In this document: piece by piece, positions 24,701 to 38,700 of the stretch
Numbering within the stretch: the first letter of the stretch is position 1
Layout of the letters: each line of letters begins with the position of its first letter
NCBI GenBank assembly: GCA_034509425.1
Contig: JAVTVJ010000049.1
Location: 2,626,001 to 2,690,000, forward strand
Source: Eopsaltria australis
Taxonomy: Eukaryota; Chordata; Aves; Passeriformes; Petroicidae
DNA: 64,000 nucleotides
Direction of reading: 5' to 3'
Notes under the pieces: generated by a model
Seen by the model: only the letters and a program-made list of their open reading frames with translations
Told to the model about the DNA's origin: nothing
Databases searched by the model: none
Program-made: the position numbers and the translations under genes

Positions 24701-27700
24701 AGAGCAAAAGATTAATGAAAATGTCTTTATTTATTTCCAGAGTCCAATATAAGCAGTATTAAGACCAGAAAAAAACCCAAAAACCCAACAAAACAATCAA
24801 AAATCAAAAACCATAACAACAAACACATGTAATGTCAAAGGAGTCTCTTCTGATGTCTCCTTTTCTTTGCTTTTTCTCAACTACCTATTCTCTGCAAACA
24901 CTGGACATAAGCAAAGACAAGTCTAACCCTACTTTTTAAAAAGCATCAACATTTTCAGAATACTTATAAACTTTTTAATATTTAGAAAGAGTCATACAAG
25001 AAAATCTTTAAAAAAAATTTTTAAACTGTGAGGTAAATCTCCATAACATGCAGAATAGGTAAACCCCATCCAATATAAGTGAGGAACTGCCACCAGCTGT
25101 GATGTTTCCCAAATCAACTGGATTTACGTTTCAGGCAAATCCTGAGACCAGTTCAGAACAACATTTAAGTTTACATCACATTATTTCTACAAACAGTGTG
25201 TTTTCAATAGTTTTTTCACTTGGGGGCAGAATCTTTGTTTTTTGTTCGGTTTTTATGGTTTATTTATTTTAAACTTCTAACCCAATATTTTGTCCCTTGG
25301 GCTCCCTTTTACTTCTTTCATGCTTGCAATATAACAAATATTCATCAATTAAGTGATTTCAATGAACCTAATCTTCATTAGACTCAGGAGGGAGGATTGA
25401 ATTAGATCCTAAGATCACCAAAATTACAGTGTCAGAGAAACTCCCATATAGACTACAAGGTTTTTCCTGCTCCACAGTAATCCTTAGTACTTTGGGATTT
25501 TTTGTCCACAAAAATCTGAAACACATAAATTTTAATTTCCTTATAAAAATTTAATTATAAAACACTGTATAAATGACAGAAGGCATTAAAATTCTTATAT
25601 ATTGTATGTGTCATTTGTGCTCATTCAACTATCTAATTTATACCAATTCCATGTACTCAGTATTATTAGGGCCTTTTAAGTCTTTCACCAGCTTTTTTTT
25701 CCCTACAAGATTTATCACAAAAGTATGCTTTTCCAACTACCATAGCTAAAATGTCTGCTTTAAAACTTCATCATACAGTAAAGAAGATAGATATATTCCC
25801 AGCGTGGCCATTCACCATCTGCTTAAGCAAATATACTTCAAGAGGCTTCTACAATTGTGATAAAGTGACAGCAAATCTAAGAGCACACAGAGCTCATATT
25901 CTAAAATGATGATTGTACAACTATAGTTTGCATCATAAGGGACCAATAAAAATCTTTATGTTCTGTTTGAACAGCAAGGCCTTGTATAAAAGAGAAGATG
26001 GAATAGGAAAATAACAAAGAACTGATTAATTCGGCAGTTGTCTTAAATTTAGAAGCACTAATGAAACTTCTTGACCATAATTAGTATTTAACACCACTAG
26101 GATATTTTCCCTCTTTAAGATTTTTTTAATGATGCACAAGGCTTGCCATTTTACTAGATCCCAGGGGTGCTTTTTTCTCATTTTCCAGGTGGGATTAAAA
26201 GTATGGAGTGCTCATGATTAACAACACTTCTGCTATTCTCCATGCATTTAGATTTTTATTCTTCTAATTATCAAAGTGATGGCTGGGAAATGCTAATTCA
26301 TAGCTTCCTCCTTGCACAGTGAAATATCCTGACAAACATGTTGAATACTAAGTGAAAACTTGCAGTTTTATTAGTCAATAACACTTTTTCTATTCTGTAC
26401 AACAAACATTATTAGACAGATATCAAATCTGTATTAAAATGCTACTAATAGCAAGACATCAATGCACTGTCTGTTTACCAGGAATCTTAGTTATAACCCC
26501 ATTGAGAATACAACTAAGAATTCCACTGCTTTAAGGCCAACATCAGCAGTTTTCTTTGGCACAAATACTTTTTCTTGTAGAGATTCAGTAAACTTGGTCT
26601 CTAAATGGTGAGAAGAAAAAAAAAAAACAATCTCCACCATCTGTTCCAGCCCTGAGGGAAACAAACTTTCCTGGCAATACATAGTTCAGGATTTAACTGC
26701 ACCCAAAGCCAATACAAACACACACAAAAACATCACTCTTCATGAGTGGAAGTTTTGTATAATTTTACTTTAGTTCATTTCTTAGGGCTATAGTTTAACT
26801 TATTTTTGCTGTAATCTGTTTTCCTTTATTTCTGTTGTTTGCTTTTAACAATTTTAAATTAAATCCACATTATCATTCCAGATAAAGAGAATGCAAAAGG
26901 ATCTAATTAGATTTCATCGCCCAGTTTATCAAATGTTATCTACTCTCCGCATGAGTATCAGGAAAAGTACATTTGCTAAGGCCAATGTGGAAGACTAGTT
27001 TCTTCATGAAAAGTAAAAGCTTCAAATAATATAAATTTTATACATTTCATAGAAATTACTATAAATAATCAGTAACAAAGCTCTGGTTTCAATGACAGTA
27101 AAAGGGAGAAGTTCAGAGTCAAACAAGGAGAAAAACAAATTAGAATGAGGTAAAAATTAACTATTTTGATTTTCTGAAATTAATCTTTTAAAATCAGTTT
27201 CAGCTGGAGGATTTTTTGGGCCATTCTATATAAATTTAAATATGAGCAACATTTGTTTTATCTCAGGATAAAGTCTGATAATATAATCTACTTTAATTGC
27301 AGTTTATGTTGAAAGGATTATTGTATAATCGACAATTCCATAACAAAAAATGCTGTAACTGAATCACTAATTATAGGTCTCTGTCAGACTTTAAATTATT
27401 ATCTTTTGCTTGCAATGTTTTGTGTTACAAAACTAAGAGTATAAAGTCTGGCTACACCGGAATAAATACTTTATTTTTTTTAAATAAGGTGTATAAAAAC
27501 TACCAAGTCCTGTCAATAAATAGAATATATACAATGTTCATCAAAATTATGTTACTTTATTTTATTTACCAGTCTATGACACAATTAACAGAGTATACTG
27601 CCCAAGTCTTCTTCTGTAGAAAGTGTTTGTGACTAATTATTTTCTGGTTGCTTCTAATACTTGCTCATACCATAACTTTAAAAATTAAAACCATTAATAA

Positions 27701-29221
27701 TATGATAACTGCCATCACAGGCATGCTGGAAGGAAGTTTTCTTTGTATCACAATGTGTTCTAGTCACAAGATTAGACAAATCAAAAGGAAAAATTGGAAG
27801 TCATCTAGATAGCAATCTACTAAGAAATGTAATTTGGATGCATCTGGCTGTTACATCTCATTACTTATATTCTGCACTTCCTGTTAGATTCCAAGAAAGT
27901 TGAAAACCCCCAATATTTACAGATATTTACAAAATCTGTATAGTCTAGCTATTGTCAACTAAGTAGATTAAGTTTAGGCTTCTTTGAATCAATTTCATTT
28001 CTCAAGTCTCACTGAGGTGCTAGACGATAAAAACAAGCAAATAACCCTGAAAAGGCAATGCTAGATGTCTAGTTTAGTTTACTGAAAACCCCACCTACCA
28101 TCCCATGTTAAAAAAGAGTAAATGGCAAACCACAAGAGAAAACTTTTAATGTACAGGTTTTATCCGCTGTAGGCTTATGTACGCCATCCATTATTATCTA
28201 CTAGAGCCAGAAGTAGAAATTAAAAATCTTTTTTGCATGCTTACTTCACTTCATTCAGATTTTGTAAAAGAAGCTATGGCTTTTTTAAGTTGGTATTGCA
28301 TATTACCAGCCAACTAGAATTACAAATATCACGCCAATTCCTTGTATATGTATCCAATTACTAATGATTTTTAAAGGCCAACAATATGTTCCATCAGAAA
28401 AAAATTCTCACAAGACCTAATGATAATTCTGACGTTATTTAATTAAAACTTTTTAAAGTTTGCATCAGACCAACCAATGTTCAGTTGTTTAAGACTTTGT
28501 GCTTACCCTAAACTTAAAAATTATGTTTCTCACTTAAACTTCCACCTGAATACAAGGCTTCTATGACAAAACATTTAGTTTGATTGACTGTAAAATAATT
28601 TTCACTATCCCATACCACCAATTTGATATTAAAAAGTTGTTCTTTAATTATTTTTAAGTACAAGCAGCAGTACTTACAGCAGTAATGTACCACGACATTA
28701 TGGACTATTACCTGGGGTTTATTTTTCCAGTTTTAAACACATTTACTATTCTCAATACTAGGCAATACCAATATTTCTTTTCAAACATGATAAAAGAAGT
28801 TGTGTGGTGGGGTTTTTTTGCCTTTTCCCAAGCTTTTTTATAAAGGCTATTTGAGCACAGAAATTAAGATATGATTTGAACCATACCTGTACAATACTTG
28901 CACTGCTGGCAATGCATCAACACTTTTCTGACAGTACTGAAAAAGCAGGAGAGCAAAGAACATCTATCCTGTGAGTGGCACTGCTATCTGGAGGCCCAAG
29001 TCACCAGGTTAGAAAGAAGGGCACCAGTAGGACTCTAATGCTACCTGTCCACTGGTTACACTTTCCCAGAACTCTGCTTCTGTTTCTCTTCCTCTGATCT
29101 CCAATTCTTCCTCAACAGTACCAGAAACTATGGGCTGAATTTTAGCACCATGTGCTACATTCTTTTTCTTCAAAATCGGGACAAAGGTCTGTAAGTAAGG
29201 ACATTTTTTCAGAGATGCTTA
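21721..29221. other. AT-rich intronic DNA with no gene
   Basis: No exon or repeat family was recognised over 7.5 kb. Simple items are a T15 run at 22952-22966 and an A/C-rich tract at 24768-24826. Frames such as 24206-24562 (minus, 118 codons) lack recognisable domains. Confidence 0.55.
24768..24826. repeat. A/C-rich low-complexity tract
   Basis: A run of AAAAACCC, AAACCCAACAAAAC and CAAAAATCAAAAACC words, similar to the tracts at 15738 and 43411. Confidence 0.65.
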
Positions 29222-29370
29222 TCCACAGAATGGTTGAGGTTGAAGGAAATCGTAAGAAATCAGCTGGTGCTGCTCCCCTGCTCAAGAAGGGCCACCTAGA
29301 GCTGGTTGCCCAGGATGACATCCAGTCAGGTTTTTAATATCTCCAGGGAGAAAGACTTTACAATGTTGGT
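29222..29370 (-). mobile_element. CR1 LINE 3'-tail fragment
   Basis: CAGAATGGTTGAGGTTGAAG, CAAGAAGGGCCACCTAGAGC, TGGTTGCCCAGGATGACATC and TTTTTAATATCTCCAGGGAG are the reverse complement of the CR1 3' end as recalled. Orientation is minus, the same as FSTL5. The right boundary is uncertain. Confidence 0.82.
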
Positions 29371-32300
29371 GGCCTGATTCAGTGAATTGACAGAGACTTG
29401 AGAATGCAGCTTTCAGGTTAATACCGCTTCTTTGAACAGATGCAACATCCTTACTGGAAAAATTTAAAGTTTTAAAATGTTCTAGCAGTGAAAATCTGTG
29501 ATAGCCATAGATTCATTTCTTCATATGGTATCAAACAGCAGTGATGACCTTAAGAAAAATTTTAAACTTCATTAAGTTTGTACAGAGACTAGCTAGAGAA
29601 CACTAATTCTTCATCACTATATGACTGGAGAATATATAATTGGTTAGAGCTGATTAACAGATTTATGCCAGCATGGAAGGAATTGATATACAAAGATTGG
29701 GACTCCTCTAGACACTGAAAATAAGGGATGTCTTTGCAGGATATCTTTAGCCAGTCAAAGAAAGCCAAACCTATTCACAACTTGTTTCAAGATTGTCATT
29801 GCCCCATCCAACATTATAGAGGTATGAATTCAATGCAAAGGAGGAAGAAGAGAGTTCAAGACTTTAGTTGCAAAGAGATACAATATCACTGACAGCAGTG
29901 AAGCAGGGTCTGTTGAACGCTGGTTTTAAATTTAGCTTATTATATGCATGTTCTCATAAATATCTTGAATTTAGCTTCACTCTGCAGATCTAGTAGCAGA
30001 TATTACATATGTTGGCCTTGCATGCCAGTTAGTTTAAGCAATTTGAGAGAAATCTTGCACAGATGTTGGAAAAAAACCCGCCAGTTTTCCAAATCTCGGG
30101 AGCAACGCAACTCAAGGAAATGAACACGTGGGGACAGCAGAGTAGAGGAACAGTGCTAAAATTTAGTATGGTTTCAAAGGGTACTCAAAAGAACCAGTTT
30201 TCTATTGGTTAGAGCATCACTTTCTAATGAAGTGCTGAAAGACATAGCCTGCCATTAACAGTGATTGTTATCCCTCTGTGAATGTGCAATTACTAGTGTT
30301 ATCTCTGCATAAATTCAGGATTTAATATTAATTTCTTAAGTGTTGCACTAAAGTGAAGATACACAGGTCACAGGCTGAATTAGTAATCTAAGTCTAATAA
30401 TTCCTTTGCACTATCAAACATGTTTTAAGATCAATCAGAATCCTTGAGTTCTGAAAGATTTTTTCATATTTCTTTTCAGAATACAGCTTGTGTTGAACAT
30501 ACTTCTGGAGCGATAGTTAAAGCTTGACACTTTATTGGCAGCAACCTAAAGGGTGATGCTATATGCAGAAATTCAGGCTTTCAGAAAGAGCGTAATAATG
30601 ATGTTCTCAAGAACTTCCAACAGAGAAGCCAACTGATAGCCAAAGTAAAAAAGAAAATACATCTTAGAAAAAGAGTTCTTTTGCAATGAAAACACTGGAT
30701 TGATATTCAGATTAAAATATCCTAAATTTCTTTTGAAAGACTGGCAAATGATCAAACTTAAATAATGTGTTTAAGATTTATATAAAAGACCAGGTGAAAT
30801 ATTTCTTGAAGTGAAACTGGTAAGATGACAGAGACTTATATGCTTGCTTTTGAAGTATATGAACATCAAATGAGATTAAATAAATGTCAGTGCTTCTAAA
30901 TGAATGGGCCAATATTTCAAGAACCAGTCTAAGATCACCTAGGACACAAATCAAACACACAAAAATTTAAAAATTACAATCTTTGAACTAATCCTGTGGA
31001 AGTCATTGTAGAGGCTAGACAGGCATTCTAGATCTTTTCTGTGGGATAGTTAATATTTAGTTCACTTCAACTCATTTCCCCCAGCCCTCTTTTAAAAAGG
31101 AAAAGCCCAACTGAATCATATCAGACTTCCCAGATTACATGATCAGTATCAGATCTAATGAATAATGTAAACTTCAAACTTTGAATTTTGTCATTAATAT
31201 TTCCTTTAGTCCATCATTTATATTTCCTCTTCTTCCCATCACTGAACACACTATCCTGGCACTTGACCATCTCTTTTTTTTTTGCTCCTTGATATGCATA
31301 TCATTCTTAGATCCATTCTTGGATCACAAAGTATTTTCTAAAGAGTTCTCTTGCTTTATTAGAATAATATTAAATATTTTACGTTTTTTAGATAGTTCAG
31401 GCTTGAGAGCTCCTCTGAAAGTGACTTCAAAATTTTCATTCACTAAGACCACTGGACTTTACTTGAGGGAAATAGAAGACTCTACAGGTACACAAAATAC
31501 TTCTAATTTAAATTCATAGAAAAGGGGATTATAAGTAATTAGCTTCTCTGTAGAATTCATTTTGCTTCTATATGAGAAGAAATTGAGACAGTTTATTGAC
31601 TAACTCTCAGGGTCACAGTTGGCATCTAAATATCTAACCAAGCCAGTAGGAAAAATCGTTCAGTGTCTGATGCATCATGACATGCCAATAAGTAACTGAG
31701 GGAATAATTATAGAAGGAGTGGAGGAAAAGTAATTTCTAATTTAGTATGGTCATTATCTTGATCCATGTGAAAAATGCATCATTTGCATAGCAGTCGCAA
31801 TCATCAAGGAAAAACTTTCAACTTCAATTACTATTTTGCATGTGTTCCCCACATATTTCAGAAAAAGGGGTGATTTAATTTGGTGTGAAGAAATAAAGAT
31901 AGCAAGTGAAAAGAAAAAAAACGAAAGGAAAAAAGGAAGGAGTTCAACGAATCTGGAAATAAATAAGCTACAATAAAAAGCAGGCAATGGACCAGAATTT
32001 GAAGTTTTAGTTTAAAAAACTACCATGTCAGAAGAGTACAGCTTTGACACAGCTTTCACTACCTCAAAATGCATTTACCAGATGATTCAGACATGGATGT
32101 CTGTGAAGGACTTGAAGCTTTTTGTCTGTTTTCACAACTTAGCCAAGACACACATTTCTCAGTGATTTTAATGGAGTTTCAACATATAAGCCGAAGATCT
32201 CTCTTACTTAGCAATTCAATCCTTAAACTCTACTTATCATGCAAGTGTTTAAAAGGGCAATTTTCAAACCATTAAGTAGAACTCATGATGTTTGAGATCA

Positions 32301-35018
32301 ATTATAAATCATTTGGTTACAAGAGGTAATATTCAAATAATTACAGCTACCTAGCCACTATTGTAATGTTAATTGGGTATATAGAACATTAGCTTTTAAA
32401 ATTTTATTCTCCAGACACAGAATATTAGTGTTTTCTAGTAAGCTTACTCATTTAAATAAGATGTGTTTCTTCAGCTTCTCTCATCTTGAGCTCTATACCC
32501 ATTCTAAAACTTAAAATTTCTGCATTAAGAAATATTATCCCCTGAAGAGGGGAGAACAGAGAACTCAATATGAGGATTTGAAACACAAATACCCCAAAGC
32601 GTGATCTTGTTAGATATAAGATACACACCAAAAAAAAGGCTAAGTACACAGTAGTTTGATCTGAAAATCATGATTAGCAATGAACCAGAAATTAAAAACA
32701 CTTAACTGCTGTCTTAATAAAGTCATTATTGACAGTGACTACCCTATCATGTAACAGCATCTTGCAGGCACTCCTTCCCCTCACACCCAGCCCCAGTTCA
32801 GACTAGCCTCTCCTGAAGGATTTTGTGAAAGCCTAAACAAAGTGCTCAGAACATTTGTCTTTTGATCTTTACTGAATTTTTCTGGTCACAGAAGCAGCTT
32901 CTTGAAATGAGATCACTTGTGCTATAGGATGTCAACTAAAGTAACAAGGAGGACATGTGGCAGTGCCCTTCTGACACCATCAGAAGTGATGGGGTTCACC
33001 TTCTCTATCTAGCAGTAGCACTACTGAAGGTTTTTTCCTATTAGGTTTTTAATATTTTTGACCTGTAACTGGCAGAACGTTCAGCTTTATTGAAGGTAAC
33101 CCACTAGTGGTTAGCTAAGAAATGTTTTGCAAAAGAAAGTAGTCATATAAAAATAGCTTGACATCGTCTGCCTCCTTTACCATATAGATATGTTAGACTT
33201 GGAAGGCAGTTAATAGTCACAAAAGGCAACAATTCTTTAACAGCACGGTGCTCTACTACAGCAATGAGATTGATAAGGCCCATATATATGAAATAATATA
33301 AAGAAAAATACCTGTCCCCATCTCATCTATTTAACACCACTTAAGTCAACATACGATGAGAAAGAAGAAGGAAAACCAAATATTTTTAGGCATGTAGTTA
33401 GAGCCCAAATTAGAGAACTTGAGTATCTTGACACATAATAGTTTTCAAAAGGCATCTCAGACAAAGTCCCTCAGCTACCCTAGTCCTTTGCTGAATACCG
33501 TAATTGACTAAAGGAGAAACTCACTTTTTACTTTTTTAATCCAGCATCTAAAATCAGGTGTCTGAAGATGAACACCACTCAGATACTCCACTGTCCACAA
33601 CAGTAAGTATGAAAGAAACATGGCGAATTTCAGAAATAAAGATGAGCTAACAAAAGTGAAGGCAACCTTTGGATTATATTTCTACCTGAAATACTGTTCA
33701 TTTCCATACATAAATCTCTATTTTTCTAAGGGGAAAAAATGTTGCAAAACTATAATTTTTCCCACACATGCTCTGAAATTATTTATGTTGTATACACCAT
33801 GCTAAAGAACTGAAATTAGCCCCATAAATTCAAACATTTTGTGGTTTTCTACTGTCATTTCTTCTATCAGAGTACTGCATTATCAAAGTTTTTTAAAAAC
33901 AGATTGTGGTTGTTAATATGGAAACATTCATGTTTTGTTGTTGTTGCACAAACCACTCCCTACAAGCCCTGTATGTTATACTCCTAGAATCCCATTTTAA
34001 TTTTCCACTGCCTCAGAACATATGCTACTTACTTAAAGCCTACATATTGCGATGATATATCAATTTCAAACAGTGTCCATGGTTAGTTTTGAACGAAGTT
34101 GAACTTTAGCTATTGCTTATATGTGTAGCTCCTGTTAGAAGATTCCCACACCCCCACTTTAACCTATGGATACCTGTACCTTAGCATTTTTTTATCAAGT
34201 TGCTGAGCTTAACATATTTTCAGAAGGCACTAGATAGACTAATAAAAAGGGCCTTGCAAAAAAAACTTCCCTTCTCACCAAAGCCATCCACCTGTTTTAA
34301 CCAGTGAAAACATGCTCAAAATCTGTCAAAGGAGTCACAAATATTCTTATTTTAGGCCTCTGCATTGGCAGAGTTCCAGAAACCTGCAAGGTGTGCTCAA
34401 ATTATACAAAAAAAGAGCATGTTGCAATTGTTGACACTGTCAGCATAAAATGCTTAGCATAAGGTGTATCTCTCAGAATTCAGGCTGGCATCTCTTAGCA
34501 TTCAGGATATTAAAAAGTAACTAATCTTGCATGCTTTGATGAGTACACAAATAAACTTTTCTTTATCCAAATTCAAAGCAAGAAAGACCCATTTAGCCAT
34601 GAACAAGCTGCTTATCTATCAACCTCAACACCAAATATGAGCACAGGTCCTGCAACCTTCCAAAACCCCTCAGAAATCCTAAATTTCGTTTTTCCTGTAA
34701 CAAAGATTAACATCCTTCAGGCTTTGGGATGTAAGTACATTCAGATGAATGAGGTCAGCAACCACATTTGTAAGGCAAGCTGCCACAGATTAGTTTCTGA
34801 GAGACAACTGGTTTATTCAGGTTAAAAAGAGGTGATTGCCCAGAGCATTGAGTATAAACAAAAGGGGAAAAAAAAATCCATAAGGTATCTCTGGAGTGCA
34901 ATATTTACTGTATTAACTTTTCAAGTCATTTATTCACTGTACACTCAGTGCACACTCTACAGAGATTTAATTGAACAGCTTGAAAGCACATACCCAATAG
35001 CAATATTCCAGATATTGT
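29371..35018. other. AT-rich intronic DNA with no gene
   Basis: No further exon was recognised. A purine-only stretch of AAAG/GGAA words is at 31905-31942. A 112-codon plus frame at 31181-31519 has no recognisable domain. Confidence 0.55.
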
Positions 35019-35021
35019 TCA

Positions 35022-35310
<289 letters not shown>

Positions 35311-35633
35311 TTTAATAATTACATTTTGCTCAAATGCATGCAAGATACAAAAAGGACTGATTTGTGCAAATGAAGTGAGACTATGTCTTTTGTTACATCC
35401 TTGACTAATATTAAGTATAGGTCAGCCTGATATTAAAAAAATTATTCTCCTTATCATGACTTTCATACTTTTCATCATTGTCATAATTGTAATTAAGAGC
35501 AAGATCTAGTAATAAGAATTACTCTTCATTAAAAAATCCTAGTAAATCATTACTTTTTAAATGTATATTGAAGTTTGTTGTCTTAAGATTGCTATACTAT
35601 TGCATGTAATAGAACAACGCATTCTCTAGAATT

Positions 35634-35757
35634 TAGACCATAGGATGTCTCAAATTGGAAGGGACCTCATCTACCTCTGTTCTCCTTGCAGGACTACCTA
35701 AAACTAAACCATGAGATTAATAGCATTTTCCAGAAGCTCCGTGAACACTGACAGGCA
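35634..35757 (-). mobile_element. CR1 LINE 3'-tail fragment close upstream of the exon
   Basis: CATAGGATGTCTCAAATTGG, AAGGGACCTCATCTACCTCT, TACCTAAAACTAAACCATGA and the CATTTTCCAGAAGCTCCGTG region match the reverse complement of a CR1 3' end. It lies about 350 bp upstream of the splice acceptor and in the same orientation as the gene. Confidence 0.8.
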
Positions 35758-38700
35758 AATAAAATAGGCATTCAAACACTGAGACCGATACATGATAATA
35801 ATTAGAGCTGAATCAGGACTCTTAATCAATACGGAGAATTTAAAAAAAAAAACCAAAGCCAAACAACAAAGCCTCTGTGATGGCAATACAATGACATTTC
35901 AGGAAACAAAGCATGGAAGAGTAGGGCTGATATGTAAAGTGAATGGCAGCTAGAAGGAGTCACATGAACCTCTATTGGTATTACAATGAGGACAAAATTG
36001 ATTTGGACAGCAAAGAAAGCTTTAAGAGTCCTGCAGTAGAAATAGAGGACTTTCTGCTACACACAACTTCTAGTTCCTTCTGCTTCTAGGACATGGAAAT
36101 GGATTGTTTCCATTAGGCTACCAAAGCCACCTGTCTGCTTTCTATCCTATCTATGCTGCTGCCACCATGTAAGTTAAGTACTGTTATCAGTAGCAGATCT
36201 CTCGGTGACAGAGGAAGTTCAGTGCACAGTAATATTTCCTGATTATATCCCCAGTTTCTATTTTGATTGCCATAGAACTAACTATGGCTTCTTGCAAGAG
36301 AAAGGATGTGATGTGAGAATGATGTGAAAATGAAAGCAGAATTGTCAATTGCAATTACCAATAAACAGGTTTTCTGATAACATAATTGTGTCATAAAATA
36401 CATATAAAAATGCTAAAATGTCTTCAAATGTGGGAATAGACACTGCCCTTCACAGTTACTTAATTTTATTCTCTCACATCATACTCCTAATGTTCAGAAC
36501 AAACACCTGGTATTCTAATTCCTTGCAATACTTTCCTTATCCTCACATCCTAGCTGAATCCTTCCTTGGCTAACCCATATAAAAATAGCATGAAGAAGCA
36601 AATCACAATGCATAATTAGGTAGTAATTTGGTCATGCTAGATTAATTTTCCATAGTGAAGTGCTAACATGTCAATACCATAGCTTGATGCACATTTCTTC
36701 GAGCCACTGAGAATTTATGTTCTTCACTTCAGTGGCAGAAATAAAATCTCACCATTTTTTCTTCTGAAGCCTATGGGTATATTAGACAACCATGCTTTGA
36801 TTTCTTGCTTTCTCACACACGCACAAATATTCTAGACAAATGTATTAAAGAAAGCACACAACCATGAAATTTGGCTCTAACGACATGCTTTCACTATATT
36901 ACTTGATAACAATTTTAGCACAAAGTTGAGAGGACTACATATTCACCTCAGGTGTTGGATGGCTGATATAACTATGCCACAGTGATTTTTATACACATGT
37001 AAAGACCAAACTGATGGTGGGTTTAACTGCTCATGCACCAAAATTACTTGCAACAGGAAAACCCAATTCAACATTAAAAATTTCCCTTAAGTTTTTGAAA
37101 GAATTCCTTCCTGTGGCAAATTTTCACCACTATACAAGAGCAACAGACATTAACTGACACAAATTAATGCAAACCCAATTTCCCTGTTCCTTATACTAAA
37201 GCCAAGCTCAAATGAAGCTTTGCAATATCCAAGAGTGCTTTACAGCACAGGTCATGTATTCATGTTACAGAATCTAAGAACTTCTTTGAAGCGATGGAAT
37301 TGTTACACTTTGAGGACAAAGTACATAAACCATTATTATTTCTGCTTTCTGAATTGAAGATAAAGATCTCAGATCCCCGTCTGACAACTGTTCTGAATTA
37401 TTGAGAGGCGTGTGGTGACTCAAAAATGTACTGTGCTGTATGTAATGAAAATAGAACTCATTTAAGACTTCTCTTGGGAATTCATCTTAGTACTGTAATT
37501 GAATCTGATGCCTGAATGCAAAACACCTTCTTTCAAATAAGGGAGAATAATTTACATTATATATATTGATATTTATAATACTGGTATTTGTCAACATATA
37601 CCAATTATGTACAGCAATAAACAAACAACTTTTCTGCCATAATGAAAAACTGTATTTATTATGAAATGTTCTAGATATATCTTCATTTGACACCATTAAC
37701 TACTCCAAAACAAAACATAAATTTGCATACATCACTGCATATGCAACTCCTTCAGTTGAAGTCTGTGGCAAAATTCCCACTGACCTCAAGAGAAGTGGGA
37801 TTCTTTCCCCAGATACAATCTGATGCCTTCAGTTAGCATTAAAGTACAGCTTTAAGTTTTAGCACATTTAACAGGCACTGCTCTGTACTGAAAAGGAGCA
37901 GCTGAGCAGTGTTTCCAGTGGTTTACGGTACATATTTAAGAAAAAACAGTTAGAAGTGTACTCTGAAATGGTCCATCAAACAGTGGTTACCTGAGCACTC
38001 ACAGCAAAGAAATAAATAAAATCCGTGCAATTTAAAAACAGGTGACAAAATGATCACAAACATAAATTTGAACTAAAGATGCACCCAATTATGAAAATGT
38101 AAACAAATCAATCAATCTAAAGAGCTACTGAGAGATACCTAGAAATGGGTTTAGATGTAAGTTTAAAAAAACAAAGAAACAACCAAAACCCAGCTTAAGT
38201 AAAAAGAACTTCTGCTTTTCACTGCTCCAATCCAATTGCAAAAATCACTATGTCTGGCAAATTCTTCATTTTACTTTTTGTGTCCAAGAAATATACTTCC
38301 ATAATTTTAATCTTGGAATAGAACTGCTACTAAGCCACAGGAATCTTGCCAGTTACAAAAAAGAAACCATATTTTAAACTAAAATGGGCTGTGACACGCA
38401 GCCCATTCATGAATGCCTGATTATTTCAGCCACCATCAGGAAACTGACACTATTACTTTTCCGTCCTGGATTTATTATTATTGGAGGCATACTTTAGATA
38501 CCTTGATAATGGATGAGGTTTTTTTCAGTTTGTTGGGCCTTTTTAGGGGATTTTTGGGTTGTTTGGTTGGGTTTCTTGAGTGTCAGTGTAGCTAAGTCAC
38601 CTGGGATAAAATTGCTTAGGGCTCAGCACCCATTCAGGAGACCATCATCATCACAAACACTGAGTTTCTCAGAAGGCTGTTATTCTATCTAAGCACTTAG

